In this document: piece by piece, positions 10,561 through 21,646 of the stretch
Numbering within the stretch: the first letter of the stretch is position 1
Layout: every line of letters starts with the position of its first letter
Source: Adiantum capillus-veneris
Lineage: Eukaryota > Streptophyta > Polypodiopsida > Polypodiales > Pteridaceae
Assembly (NCBI GenBank): GCA_014529385.2
Contig: CM043944.1
Span: 86,147,884 to 86,211,883, forward strand
Direction: 5' to 3'
DNA: 64,000 bases
Made by a program: the position numbers and the translations under genes
Notes under the pieces: model-generated
What the model saw: the letters and a program-made list of their open reading frames with translations, nothing else
The model's database searches: none
Told to the model about the DNA's origin: nothing

Positions 10561-13364
10561 TTATAGGATGACCTTCTAGCTTCCTAAAATGGAAAGCTAG
10601 GTACCATAAGAAAAGAGTAGTTGTCTAAGTGCGATAGAAGTAGTTCAATTTTTGGTATTGAAGAGTATTTCTAAAGTTTTCAATTTCAAGTTTGTTTGCA
10701 AATACGGGATGGGGGAGATAGGGGATAACTTCGCGGAATTGACCTCCGTGTTGTTTTGAACCGAAAACTCTACAAGCTTCCATGGAGATGCCCTATGGAT
10801 GGCAAAGGATTGCAAAAACCTGGGAATTGTACAAAATGGGGATTGAACTTAAAAAGTTGGCATTTCCGAAGAGACATTAACCATCAAATACCTATGGCAA
10901 AAAAAAACTCGCTTGTATTTTCTAAATAAACTTGGCTGGTAGATAATTGATGAAAGTAGGAATTAAGGTTGATAAATGAATGAACCTGGAAATTACCAAC
11001 TAGGAGTTAAAAAAGAATCTTGAGAGGTGATAGGGATAGCCCATTGCAAAACATAGATTTAAATAGGAGTTTGAAGATTGTCTGGAAATGACCGGGAACT
11101 AAGATGGATCTTCTTGGGGTCAATTTGATTGAAAGGCCGGCCCATTGAGAGGATTCTCTTGGGGAACTTGTCGGAGATTGGCCCTTTTCGGCTAGGGCAG
11201 TGTAACCGGCAAGTTGTTATACCTAAGTCATTCATGCCCGAGGGATGAATGGGTTTGTTTTATTTTTGCCCGGCCGGGTGAAGTACCCGCGGTATCTTAT
11301 TGGAGATCGGCCATAATCCAGGTATGGCCTGATGCCAATAGTTGGATGAGAAGGTTATACTCAGGGAGGATGATGTGAATTTAATTAAGAAAATTTGTTT
11401 GACTTGGTTGCTTAAAAAGAAACTGGAAAGGCTAGGAATATAGGGGCTATCCTGTGCATCTGTCACCAGATGGTGCTATACCTCTCAAAATAAAATGCTT
11501 AGGAAGGAATGATTAAATTACTTGATGAGCCTTTCCCAAACACTTAATTCTGGGAAATATTGTGAAGGTGCTACCATTTTGATGGCTTGTAACCGATTAT
11601 CTTGACCTGAATGGGGAGGCAAGATGAATTGGTTGAAACTAAATGTGTTGCATGATTAGTAATAAAACTAGTTACAATTATAGCAAATAAAGGAAAGAAA
11701 ATGAATTAAAAGTTTCTAAGTAAAGATCTGGTGGGAACAACCAGATGAATTTCCCTGAACGAGGATATGCAACAGATTGCATGCTGCTTATTGTTTGATG
11801 ATGTCTGCTAAACTGCTGTCTTCTTGATTTTGTAGTAGTTAAGTACTACCTCGGGAAGGGATTTTCATAAAATGGTTCGGTGGGTGGGCGGATCCGGAGG
11901 GTCAGATGGCCGGATGTTAATTTAAAAATTTTATGTTAAATGCTAGGACTACTTGGGATAAAAAATGGGTAATCAGGGACGAGCAAGACCAGGTAGTATT
12001 GCAAGATCCCTCTTCTTAGGGGAAAGTGACAACTGTCGTGCCTGCTTGTCAGGAAAAAGGGGTTATCACCATGAACCAAGGGAGAACAAGAAAGCAAGAG
12101 CAGATCCTCAAGTTAAAGATCAAGAGAATCAAAACTAACGACCACGATTTTGGGTGCGAAAAGTTGTCAAGGACAGATTGATTATGAGAAGCGGATAGAA
12201 TCATTGGATGAAGGGATGTACCCCCTTGGGTTGGCATTCGAGATAGACCAGAGTCCTGTCTGAGTGTCGGTCCCAAGTGGGAGGGATACATGTAGATAGA
12301 TCTACGTCATTCCCTGGAACGGTCTGGAGAACTGAGGGAGGTGAGTAGGGTCGAGTCTGGGTATGGCCCTCACAAATGGTTTGGGTGATCAATGACCCAA
12401 GCATAGGTGGTTGGCCTATCAAAAGGGTAATAAATACTATATCCAAAAACATTACATAGATGGCATTAACAAAAAAACTAATGTTAAAAATTGCAACCAA
12501 TTCATTAAGAAAACAGGATACACTTTATGTGGCTGAACCAACAGAAAGGCAAGCTCTATGGTTTTTAGTCCATGGTTGATGTATGAGTGTGTGTTCCTTG
12601 GGTTCTCGCTTGGGTTGAAGGCCAAGAATGTGCACGTTCACATAATACATGTGTTTGCAGGTAAGAAACACCTTGAGTAGATTCTCTCTTCTAAAACTCA
12701 TGACATGTGCAATTAGGCTCTTCTTTGATGTGAACATCATATGAGCTCTTCAAGAGCACTCAAAAAATGGCATGCACCTTTGTGTTAATATAGCCTCCTC
12801 CACAAAAAATATGGCTCTTGACACCACTTATAAGTTGTACTCTTGATCCAAGTTCATAGGTATACTCACCTATTTTAAATGTCTTTCACTGTGCAATGAA
12901 GTGTTGGAGCTACTTTATTAAACTTTCTTTTTTGTGATTGTTTTAGGGCAAAGCATCTTTGGAGCTGGTGACCGTGGATTCAATGTCACATTGCAATGAA
13001 ACGCTAAAGGGGTGGGGAATGCTCCCCATCTCTACAAAGTTTTGTTGCAATTGGAATTTACGATGATGGTCTCATGCCGCACTATAGCCTCAATTGATGG
13101 TCTCATGCCGCACTATAGCCTCAATATTGCCATCGATCCTAGGTAAGGGAGGGATCGAAAACTGTTTTGGTGTAGTACTAGATCATTGAGTTAGTATCAG
13201 ATTGCTATGAAACTTTGCAAGTGTAGGGAGCACACCAACTTAATGGGAGAAATATGACTATCATACACTAACAATGACTCAATGGTCCGATGCCGCACCA
13301 TAGCCATAACTTTGCCATAGATAAAGGTATAAAACTTACATGCATTACAATATAGAGGTAAAGA
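10561..13364. other. Non-coding stretch with one short duplication
   Basis: No recognisable protein or RNA gene on either strand. A 30-bp block, GATGGTCTCATGCCGCACTA plus TAGCCTCAAT, is directly duplicated at 13065-13094 and 13096-13125; a third diverged version lies at about 13280-13320. The stretch may be old transposon sequence, but I cannot name a family. Confidence 0.4.
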
Positions 13365-14039
13365 GAAGTGTCTTTTGATGAAGCACATAATTCAAAAGTT
13401 TGGATGGCTACCATGCAATCAGAATATGATGCACTTATAGAAAATGACATATGGACTTTATGTGATTTTCCTCCTGGAAAAAAGGCCATTGGTACGAAGT
13501 GGGTTTACAAATTGAAACACAAGCCAAATGGTGAGATTGATCACTATAAGGCTCAACTTGTTGCAAAGGGTTATGCACAACAAAAAGCCATAGATTATAA
13601 AGAGACTTTTGCTCCCAGTTGTCGTATGAATATTGTGCATTTTCTATGTGCATTGGCAGCTCATTTTGGTTGGGATGTACTTCAATCAGATATTGTTACT
13701 GATTTCTTGAATGATGACATATTTGAGGAGGTTTATGTAATGCATGCACAGTCTTGCGCTTTTGTCAAGAAAGGACATATTTGAGGAGGTTTATGTAATG
13801 CATACACGGACAAGAGGATAAAGTGTGCAAATGTAACAAAGCTTTGTCTGGGTTGAAGCAATCTCCTCATGCTTGGTATGAGAAGGCCGACAGTCATTTG
13901 ATAAAACAAGGCTTTTATAACATTCCAACAAAAAGCACATTGTATGTAAAGCGTGAGGGTGATGTACTTCTCATTGTGGTTCTTTATGTGGATGATTTGT
14001 TGATCACTCGATCAAATGAGAGACATCGTAAAGTGGCCC
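13365..14039 (+). pseudogene. Copia reverse transcriptase fragment (second family)
   Basis: An isolated piece of Copia RT. It begins DEAHNSKVWMATMQSEYDAL, continues IGTKWVYKLKHKPNGEIDHY and YKAQLVAKGYAQ, then after a stop and frame change LSGLKQSPHAWYEKADS and the catalytic LYVDDLLIT. Gag, protease, integrase and RNase H are absent. The frame is broken by a local 58-bp shifted duplication: GACATATTTGAGGAGGTTTA occurs at 13716 and again at 13774. The sequence differs clearly from Copia-1, so this is another family. It runs directly into an inverted Gypsy gag relic. Confidence 0.88.
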
Positions 14040-14392
14040 AAGTTGCAAAGTGGGTCTCTGCAACCTGGCTATACCACTTGTTTGCTAAGCCATCCAAGGT
14101 AGATGGAAAGAGTACCAAAATCATCTTCTCTATTAAGACCACGACCTCTACAGAGAGATACAAACATCCTTGCATGGTCGTCTGCATCTTTTGAGGAGGA
14201 GAGTCCCTTGAAAGTAGGAAACTTGATGTTTACCTTGGCCAAAACACTGGCCAACTCCTCCATGGCCTCTTGCTGAGGAGTCTGTTTCTCAATAGCTTGC
14301 TGTAACAAAATGGGAGAGAGCTTTACTGGGGAAGGTGACCTGGAAGATGTAGAACCGGATGGAGGAATGGATGATGCCATATGTGGAGGCAT
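14020..14392 (-). pseudogene. Ty3/Gypsy gag fragment
   Basis: Minus-strand frame with a Ser/Pro-rich start (MPPHMASSIPPSG) followed by IKFPTFKGLSSSKDADDHAR and MFVSLCRGRGLNREDDFGT. A frame change then leads to TLDGLANKWYSQVAETHFATW. The order FPTFKG-DADDHARMF-LDGLANKWY is that of the retrotransposon gag core, where the W-Y pair is conserved. It is about 120 residues and is cut off where it meets the Copia RT fragment on the opposite strand. Confidence 0.65.
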
Positions 14393-16600
14393 GGTGATGG
14401 GGTTGGTGGACTTCTACTAGGTACCAAGGGTAGTACTTCAGAGGACTCAGTAGTGCGCTTTGACGCTCTAATGTCCGCCTTGTATGTGTCATGCAATAAC
14501 CACAAACCCAACCAAGCTTTGGGCAAGAAGACCTTTAGCTGACCGAACACCGGTCGAGACTCTACTAGACCAGGGCGAGTGACTAGACCACCTGGCTGGA
14601 CCAGGGACGTGGACCAGGGACGAGGAAGGACTAGACTAGGATGAGAGCTGGTTGGACCAGGGCAAGAGAGGACCAGACCAGCAGGGCGAGAGACTAGGTC
14701 AGCTAGACTAAGCTGTCTAGGGTGAAAATGGACCAGACCAACAGGCTGCATTGTGTAAGGCAAAGTAGGCGAGGCTAGGTAAAAACCAGCTAGCTCCTCA
14801 ATTTGTACCTCAACAGACAGTGAGACTTCAATTGAAGTCCCACCGGGCGTGCCAAAAATGAGAGCACCTGTAGCGTGGATAGTGTGTCGTGCTCTCTACA
14901 GTGGGTGCTCCTCAGTGCAATGTGTGTGACATCTCACTCGAACAAAAAGAAAACACAAGAAACAATAGATAACAGCAAATCAACACACAAACACAATAGC
15001 AGACCAGAACATATGGACTCGACTATCTCAAAGAAACCAGTACAGACTCTGGCATGGCACCACTCTTAGATCTAGCCCAGAACTCATAGGTACAATGGGG
15101 GTGTCGAGGCTCAGATGATGCAGGGATGGTGCATACGTGATGTGTGTATAGACTCGCTACTCTAGACGACGACCCTGGACCATATATGAAGAAGATGATA
15201 ATGATGACCCAACAATTACTACTCATATGCCCCACCATAAAGAGCCACCAACGGCTCATAAATGTCAACCATCTAAGTCTATCTCCAAACTGAGTGGTGG
15301 TGATGACCTGGCCACGATGTCCACTAGACCACCATCCGTATCCTTGCTACATGTCACTGCCCAACCCAGAGAGTCCGTCCAGTGTAAACCAGACCAGACC
15401 AACTGTACTAACTGTGTGTCATGTGAAAGTGACAATGTAGCCTACTACAATCGCATTGATTGTGGAGAGTATGCAACACACCTATGTCTAGATGGTTGTC
15501 AAAATGGTGGATGTAGGGAGGATTGTAAGACTAGAATGTGGGCAAATCAAGCCCTCCACATGGTCCAAAGTGTGATACTGCATATCGTGGTGTAAATTGT
15601 GTCTTGATGGTAGAAATTCAACCAATGACCCTCATCTGGGATCATTTGTAGAGTGCTCGATCTATGACCCAAGGGAGTATGTAGGAAGATTGGATTCGTC
15701 AGTAAGCCCTGAAAAAGGTGTGTGACCTCGAAAATTGTAAAACCATGCAATTGTCCCCCATGTCACAAACCCCATAATGGATGCCTACTCTAATCAACAA
15801 ACAACAAACTGCCATCCACATTGGCTGTGCAAAAGGGCAAACCCAAAAACAATGCCTCAAAGAGTCAAGCTCTGAAGTACATCTCTGACAAGTCGGATAA
15901 TGACCGGTGAGTGTGGACTAAGTACCAACATGCAATCCTACATGAGATATCATCCACATGAAATAGCATATCCTTTGGTTGATCATGAGAGTCCAAATGC
16001 ATGACCACAACTGTCTCTAGAAATCAGGGAGTATGCGTTGATCTTGCCATACCTCAAACTGGCGTGGTCAATGAGGAGTGTGCCGAGTCTACAAAAGAAA
16101 CCTCGTCCCAAGGGAGAGAGAATCTCAAAGAAGGATAGAGAGGCTCCTTCATCCTTCAACGAAGACCATTACCGCTCACCAGGATCCCAGTCCAGTTGAA
16201 CAAGTGGCTTTCCTTGCCAAATCCATAGTCTCCAAAGTGGTGCCTTCTTAGCACTCAACACATGAACTCCTCTGGAAGGAGCCTACCACTCCAACAGTCT
16301 GCCAATGGGCTGTCAAGTGCTGATCAGGCAAAACCTCACCCTGAAACTCCAATCTAATGTGGATTCCATGATGGCTAGTATTTGCAATGCTAAAGACAAA
16401 AGTTCCCTGTTGAGCAACAATCGGGTCTCCCGTGTGAGGATCGAAGTACACCCACCAACCATGATGAGAAGGTAAAAGAGGTTGCCTCCCGATGAGGGCA
16501 TGCCAGTCAAATGGAATAGCCTCGTCAATCTCTCTCATACGGGTAAGCTTTCTATCTCTTTGTCTCTCTCCCCCTCCGTCTCTCTATGCACGTGGGTCCA
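14393..16600. other. Possible decayed Gypsy 5' region and LTR; unassigned
   Basis: 14560-14760 is unusually rich in GGACCAGG and GACTAG words that form a degenerate simple repeat. 14859 onward could be the minus-strand LTR belonging to the primer site at 14838, starting TGAGAGCACC in plus reading. A minus-strand frame at 16248-16538 (DWHALIGRQPLLPSHHGWWV) has no family I recognise. No complete gene is visible. Confidence 0.35.
14838..14857 (-). promoter_or_regulatory. Candidate Gypsy primer-binding site
   Basis: On the minus strand TGGCACGCCCGGTGGGAC lies about 450 bases upstream of the gag relic and just inside a possible LTR end (GGTGCTCTCA). The sequence resembles primer sites that follow 5' LTRs of some plant Gypsy elements. 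The opposite LTR border cannot be found by eye. Confidence 0.35.
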
Positions 16601-16684
16601 CTTGCATAGATGAGAGAGAGAGACAGAGAGAGAGAAATGTACCCCTATCTCTTTAAGTCTTCATCTATCCATCCCCCCCGCCCC

Positions 16685-16713
16685 CCTTCCTCCTCCTCCT
16701 CCTCCTCCTCCTC

Positions 16714-16762
<49 letters not shown>

Positions 16763-16860
16763 GTGCAAGTGGACGCTTTCTATATATATAGAAAGCACCC
16801 ACTTTCTCCCTCTCTCTCTACCTCTCTCTCTACCTCTCTCTCTCTCTCTCTCTCTCTTTT
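16685..16860. repeat. TCC and CT microsatellites
   Basis: A (TCC)n run at about 16689-16718 passes into (CT)n to about 16758. After a short palindrome there are further CT-rich runs to 16858. Length is probably polymorphic. Open frames across it encode only Ser/Leu or Arg/Glu repeats and are not genes. Confidence 0.9.
16767..16804. repeat. 38-bp imperfect palindrome between CT tracts
   Basis: AAGTGGACGCTTTCTATAT pairs with its downstream inverted copy, with two mismatches, around a TATA-repeat centre. The outer arm AAGTGG-CGCT is the same as that of the 100-bp palindrome at 24316-24415, so the two loci belong to one repeat family. Confidence 0.8.
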
Positions 16861-16974
16861 GCTTCAGAAGCACTTGGAGTGAGTTTTTTTAATTGAATAT
16901 GAAGGAAAAAGAGAAAATAAACTTGCTCCAAGAGGAAAAAAGCTCGTTCCAAAATCTCACTCCGTTCCAATCCC

Positions 16975-17009
<35 letters not shown>

Positions 17010-17130
17010 CGCGTGTAGTTTGTCATACCACAACATGAGAGGGGGGTTGAAGTATTTTTACAAACCCATCCTGGTGTTGAGATTTAGTATTTTTTAATAC
17101 ACCCCCTCTCACATTGTATCACAACTACAA
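16861..17130. repeat. Dispersed repeat block, copy 1, with TG tract and foldback
   Basis: About 270 bp matching 24513-24780 nearly end to end: GCTTCAGAAGCACTTGG, a (TG)n tract near 16976-17005, then GTTTGTCATACCACAACATG. Its last ~100 bases form an imperfect foldback, because CAACATGAGAGGGGGG at about 17029 is inverted as CCCCCTCTCACATTG at about 17102. It directly abuts the direct repeat of the Penelope-like element. Confidence 0.85.
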
Positions 17131-17407
17131 CTCTCTCTCACATACTGCCCCTACCTTTTGAAAAAATTGAAATGGCACATTCTCTAAAAACTCTACATCT
17201 ACACACACCACAAACAAAAGAGTTAATTAGGTGAGTAGAAAGGGTATGCATTCTTTTTTCAAAAAAAAAGGTGGTGACCACTACCTTAACCCCTCCTATT
17301 TTACACCTCTCTTAAATGAAAAGGGACCCCCCACTACCTCACCCCACTCCTCTCTAACCATTCAAAAAAAACCTCCTAAAAAGAAGAGATACTCTTGCCG
17401 CAACATG
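17131..17407 (+). repeat. Upstream direct repeat (pseudo-LTR) of the Penelope-like element
   Basis: CTCACATACTGCCCCTACC to ACTCTTGCCGCAACATGTA. It matches 19091-19362 with roughly twenty differences by eye, including AAAAATTGAAATGGCA, GGTGGTGACCACTACCTT and TTCAAAAAAAACCTCCTAAA. It is AT- and pyrimidine-rich and non-coding. Confidence 0.9.
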
Positions 17408-19022
17408 TATTGACTACCCACTTTAATCAATATGTTAGCACACCACTTGCTAATTTATGTGAGAATGGATTGGGACACATCCCTACACAAACACCGAACT
17501 TTCATGTGGTATTTCTAGAGATTAAACAAGTATTCATCTCTCTCCTGGAGAGGAAATGTGTAATACTCCGACACATACTCTCTTTTTTAGAAGCACTACA
17601 TTTACTACAAGCTTATTGTGTCTCACACTTACCTCTCAAGAGACAACACCAACCTCACAATGATCTCAAATTTGAGATTGAGGATCTAAGAGAGAGGTTC
17701 TTTATTACTTGTTTAAATAAGGCACCAAACAATATGGTAATTGTTTGCAAACACTTCATCTCCTCAAAGGCCAAAAAGAGACTACAAGGTGATGACTTTT
17801 CTCTTTGGCATGAAGATATAGACATAACCTTGTCTAGGGTATATGATTTTCTTCTCCCACTTCTCACCCCTCTTTACATGTGTCTCCCCTAACTCATGGC
17901 TATTTATAAGATTACAAATCTACCTTAAGGTGGATTACGTGTGGCTCTTCGTGCTGCTATTCAGAAGTCTCACTCCTCATGGCTTGCATCTTAAAAACTT
18001 GCATTACTCCTCTAAAAGCCAGGGCTAGAAAGCTTAATCAAAAAGCATTGTTATGCCATAACATCCACCTACGATCTTGGTGGAGCATAGATTCCGTCTA
18101 TGATTGTGTGCTTAACCTAACTACATGTGCAACCTCACTTTTCTTTGGAGATGTAAAGTGATGCTATGAAAATATTCCGCATCAAGGAAACCAAGGACTT
18201 CTACATCATTTAACCAAACTCTTAACATATGCATTCTGATGCATGCATGGATGTTACATCTCATTTAGAAGTCTACCAACCTTGTGTGTAGAAGGAGCCT
18301 GGTCATCACAAGCATATAAATCAGGCTTGTCCTTCACAATGGAAGAGGTGGTATCACTAAATACGTGGCTCATTAACAATATGTTCATACAGTGTCAAGG
18401 AGTGGTGTATAGACAAGTAAATGGCATACCAATGGGGTTAGCTTGCTCCCCATTATGGTGTAACTTGTACCTTTGCTCGTTGGAATTTGACTTTTTAGTC
18501 AAACATTAGCAATCCACATAAACGTCTAATGCTTCCAAAACTTGGAATACCATTTAGATACTTTGATGACATTCTTATCATAAACTCCCAAGATCCTTCG
18601 TACTTTATTACACAACAAAACATATACCCCAGTTGTCTCACAATAGAATTAGAGGTAGGAACCTCTACCACGTTCCTAAACCTCTTCCTCACCATACATC
18701 AAGGTATTCTTGTCAAAAGCTTGCATAAAAAAGACACCGACATATCATACGCTCCCATCAGGTACATCAAGCGGTCTAGCAATAGGCCTGCAGATTGGGC
18801 TCACAAAGTTATCATATCCCAAAGTTATCATATTCCAACTCTAGTCCTCTTGAAGCCTCCCAGGACATCAAGGCTATTATTGTCAATGCATTTTGTATTA
18901 ACGGTTTTGAAAGAGCTCGCCTATGGAGACTTGTTAGGAGATTCCTAAAGGGATTTTTAGCTTCCTCGTTTTCATGCCTACCCACTAATATTTTGGACCT
19001 TCTAAAAGTTGGAGGGCACTAG
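17395..19022 (+). pseudogene. Penelope-like reverse transcriptase (broken)
   Basis: RT motifs appear in order but in shifting frames. LNKAPNNMVIVCKHFI (about 17719-17766) matches the early Penelope RT block. LFFGDVK followed by CYENIPHQG (about 18140-18190) is motif A, with a TGA between. QVNGIPMGLACSPLWCNLYL (about 18414-18473) is motif B. FRYFDDILI (about 18549-18575) is motif C with the catalytic DD. TTFLNLFLTIHQGILVKSLH follows as the usual downstream block. Stops and frameshifts at several places mean no functional enzyme is made. The Y/F-DD motif with NGIPMG separates it from Copia, Gypsy and most LINE RTs. Confidence 0.8.
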
Positions 19023-19090
19023 GACTCCTTTGGGGGCCTAGTGCCTCCAAATTGGGACAAAGACACCCTAGTATAGGTGGAGGTGGGCCT

Positions 19091-19362
19091 CTTTCTCACA
19101 TACTACCCCTACCTTTTGAAAAAATTGAAATGGCATATTCTCTAAAAACTCTACATCTACACACACAACAAAAAAAGAGTTTATTAGGTGAGTAGAAAGG
19201 GTACGCATACTTTTTTCAAAAGAAAAAAGGTGGTGACCACTACCTTGACTCCTCCTATTTTACACCTCTCTTAAATAAATAGGGACCCCTCACTACTTCA
19301 CCCCACTCCTCTCCAATCGTTCAAAAAAAACCTCCTAAAATAAGAGATACTCTTGCCATGTA
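19091..19362 (+). repeat. Downstream direct repeat (pseudo-LTR) of the Penelope-like element
   Basis: Second copy of the 17131 repeat. It ends at TCTTGCCATGTA, after which the sequence no longer matches the upstream copy. A short open frame from 19358 (MYKKGAKGPSFVCLLEDFTK) follows and could be the start of another partial element copy, but I do not recognise it. Confidence 0.85.
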
Positions 19363-20640
19363 TAAAAAAGGGGCTAAGGGCCCTTCATTTGTATGCTTAC
19401 TAGAGGACTTCACTAAAGCTGTCACTAAAGCTGACAAGGATACAAAACTCTACCTCCTCTTAATCCCTCCACATGGAATCTTCTACACAAGTAGGATTGA
19501 ACTTAGTGATTTTATTAGGTTGACATCAATAACAAGTAGGAAATCTTTTTGACACCTATCTTCCACCATGTAAAAATTCTAACTTTTTGTGTTTTTTTTT
19601 TCTGGTAGCCACTATGCACTAGTCAAGTCAGATTCGTCCCATGGATTGACAATTAAATTTGTGGTTCTCGCTATGTCTACAATAAGATAGGAGTGAGGTT
19701 AGACACCCATCCCATAGGCTTATGCTTTACTTATTGGAGCTGATAAGTGTTATATACAATGTTGACCCTGTGGGATTATTCCCTTAATAAAACTATCAAT
19801 ATTTGATGGGAGGTTCCCATTTTTCTTCCATCCTAGCAAGAATTTCATTCATTTTGTCTCTATAACACGGGTTAATGCGCTTCACTCTTGCCGCGATGGA
19901 CTGCAACCCATTTGACCCCCATGTTCTTTTGCACTGCGGGTACAATGTAGGATTAATGCTCACCTTCGCCCCTACTGTTGATCGCTTACTTCCCCTAAGG
20001 ATGGTATCTCACCTTGAACACCCCCGTTTGTCGGAGTTATGGAAGGCCAAAAATCATAAAATTTCCACCTCCTTTTTGGGGGGAAAAGAGCATCCTTTGA
20101 CCACTCTTACACATCTCTTACACACCCACCATTCTTGCACACATGGCGTACACCTATTTGTCAAAATGTTAATCACCTCCATAAGCTCATGGCAAATAAA
20201 GAGGCCCTCCTACACCCCATCCTCTTCCTATTGGTTCCATAAATTGTGATCTTGCATCATCAGTGGTGTTGGCCACTTCTCTATTTTCCAATGTCCGATT
20301 TGAGTGGAGATCATGGATTTGCAAGCTATGCTTCGAGCTCTTTCCATAGATATGCAACATGATAAGGTTTTGTCTGCTAGATTTTAAATTCCATTTTGGA
20401 GGGAAACTTTGAATTCAAATAAACTAGCCATTTTGCTTGTTTGAATTCAAAAGCTGTCCTTTGATTGCTTTCTTAATTCTAAAGGTTTGACTTCCTTAAC
20501 ACTAGTTCTGTAATCGGACACTCAAATGTCCTAAGACACTAAAGTGTCCCGTTTTTCTAACAACTTGTCATAATTACCTGGTAAATCTAGAAAAAAAATT
20601 CATAGGTCACGTTCATATATTACGTTAGCTACGACGTGAA
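19363..20640. other. Unassigned sequence between Penelope-like element and Copia-2
   Basis: Two open frames (19358-19552 and 19875-20249) have no recognisable domain. The first starts at the end of the Penelope pseudo-LTR, so both may be relics of a second element copy. No RNA gene or repeat array is seen. Confidence 0.4.
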
Positions 20641-20645
20641 GAACA

Positions 20646-20837
20646 TGTTGAGGTATAAAGCCCAATGTGGTCGCCCAGGTAAGTGGACGGGCCGCCAGGT
20701 ATGTACACATATTCTTTTGTAAAAACCTAATAAGAACTCACTATGCTCTACACATTACAGTAGAGCGAGTTCACCATATCGTCGTCCTCTTCTTCTCGCA
20801 CTCTCTCTCGCGTCGCACTTCCACTCGTACTCCTTCA
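20646..20837 (+). repeat. 5' LTR of Copia-2
   Basis: 192 bp starting TGTTGAGGTATAAAG (one change from the family TGTTGGGG) and ending CTCCTTCA. The primer site follows as TGGTATCGGAGC at 20840, one mismatch from the family version. Confidence 0.95.
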
Positions 20838-21062
20838 ACTGGTATCGGAGCTCAGATTGAGGCTCGGGGCAGCACTGCAGGAGGCTAGAGTCACCAGCTT
20901 AGATTGGAGTGAAATTCGACAGGCAAAGACACGGCCCCAAATCTTGTGGGATAGCCCGTAGGGCTAGGTGTGCTCAGAATTTCATTCTGAGGTCATCTCG
21001 ATCACCGTTCGGCTTCGACAAAGTTCTGCGCAGGCCATTTTCGACTACGTGGTCTCAGCGGG

Positions 21063-21646
21063 ATAAGATCACCGCTCATGATAGTCAGCCAAAGTACAAA
21101 GCAAGGCTTGTTTCCAAGGGCTTTAAGCAAGAACAAGGCATTGACTTTGATGAAGTCTTCTCTCCGGTGGTCAAAATGACTACATTGAGATGCTTTCTTG
21201 CATTGGTTGCCATATTAGATTTGGTGTTGCACCAAATGGATATCAAGACAGCGTTCTTGCATGGTGATTTAGATGTGGAAATTTACATGGAGCGGCCAGA
21301 AGGGTTTGTTGAGAAAGGCAAGGAAGATTGGGTATGCCAGTTGTTAAAGAGTCTTTATGGCTTAAAACAATCACCGAGGGCATGGTACCATAAATTCCAC
21401 AAGTTTATGCGTTCTCAAGGCTACAAACGTAGTGAGTTCGATCACTGTCTATATACAAATAAGGCTAAGGATGGTAGTTGGCTGAATCCTTATTTTGTAT
21501 GTGGATGACATGTTGATTGTTGGCAAGCACTTGGAAGAAATTTCAGATTTGAAGTCAAAGATGGCAAAATCGTTTGACATGAAAGACATGGGTGAGGCAA
21601 GTCATATACTTGGTATGCGCATTGAGAGAGAGACAGATCAAAGAAG
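21063..21646 (+). pseudogene. Copia-2 RT core (broken)
   Basis: Starts at the deletion junction and carries KITAHDSQPKYKARLVSKGF, QMDIKTAFLHGDLDVEIYM and LLKSLYGLKQSPRAWYHKF in one frame. Here the Gln codon lost in Copia-1 (5166) is intact. An open frame beginning at 20909 is a chance fusion of leader sequence to RT and is not a real N-terminus. One extra base near 21480 shifts the frame just before the active site YVDDMLIVG, and the GA-run frameshift shared with Copia-1 lies at about 21625-21634. Confidence 0.9.

Larger units (their letters stand above)
17131..19362 (+). mobile_element. Penelope-like retroelement between direct repeats
   Basis: A reverse transcriptase with Penelope-type motifs sits between two direct repeats of about 270 bp (17131-17407 and 19091-19362). 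Penelope-like elements typically carry such pseudo-LTRs from partial tandem arrangement, and unlike LTR retrotransposons show no PBS, gag or integrase. No GIY-YIG endonuclease domain is recognisable after the RT, so this may be a truncated copy or a member of the endonuclease-lacking group. No target duplication could be defined. Confidence 0.75.

Noticed and set aside
16610-16882. Ser/Leu- or Arg/Glu-rich open frames
   Set aside because: Produced by CT/GA microsatellites; no non-repetitive coding part.
17131-20270. Hammerhead ribozyme in the Penelope-like direct repeats
   Set aside because: No CTGATGA...GAAA arrangement on either strand of the repeats. A CTGATGA near 20260 (minus strand) lacks the partner core.
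20909-21508. A 199-codon ORF as a novel gene with its own N-terminus
   Set aside because: The first ~50 codons are leader sequence of the Copia element fused to RT by the internal deletion; the upstream part is non-coding in Copia-1.
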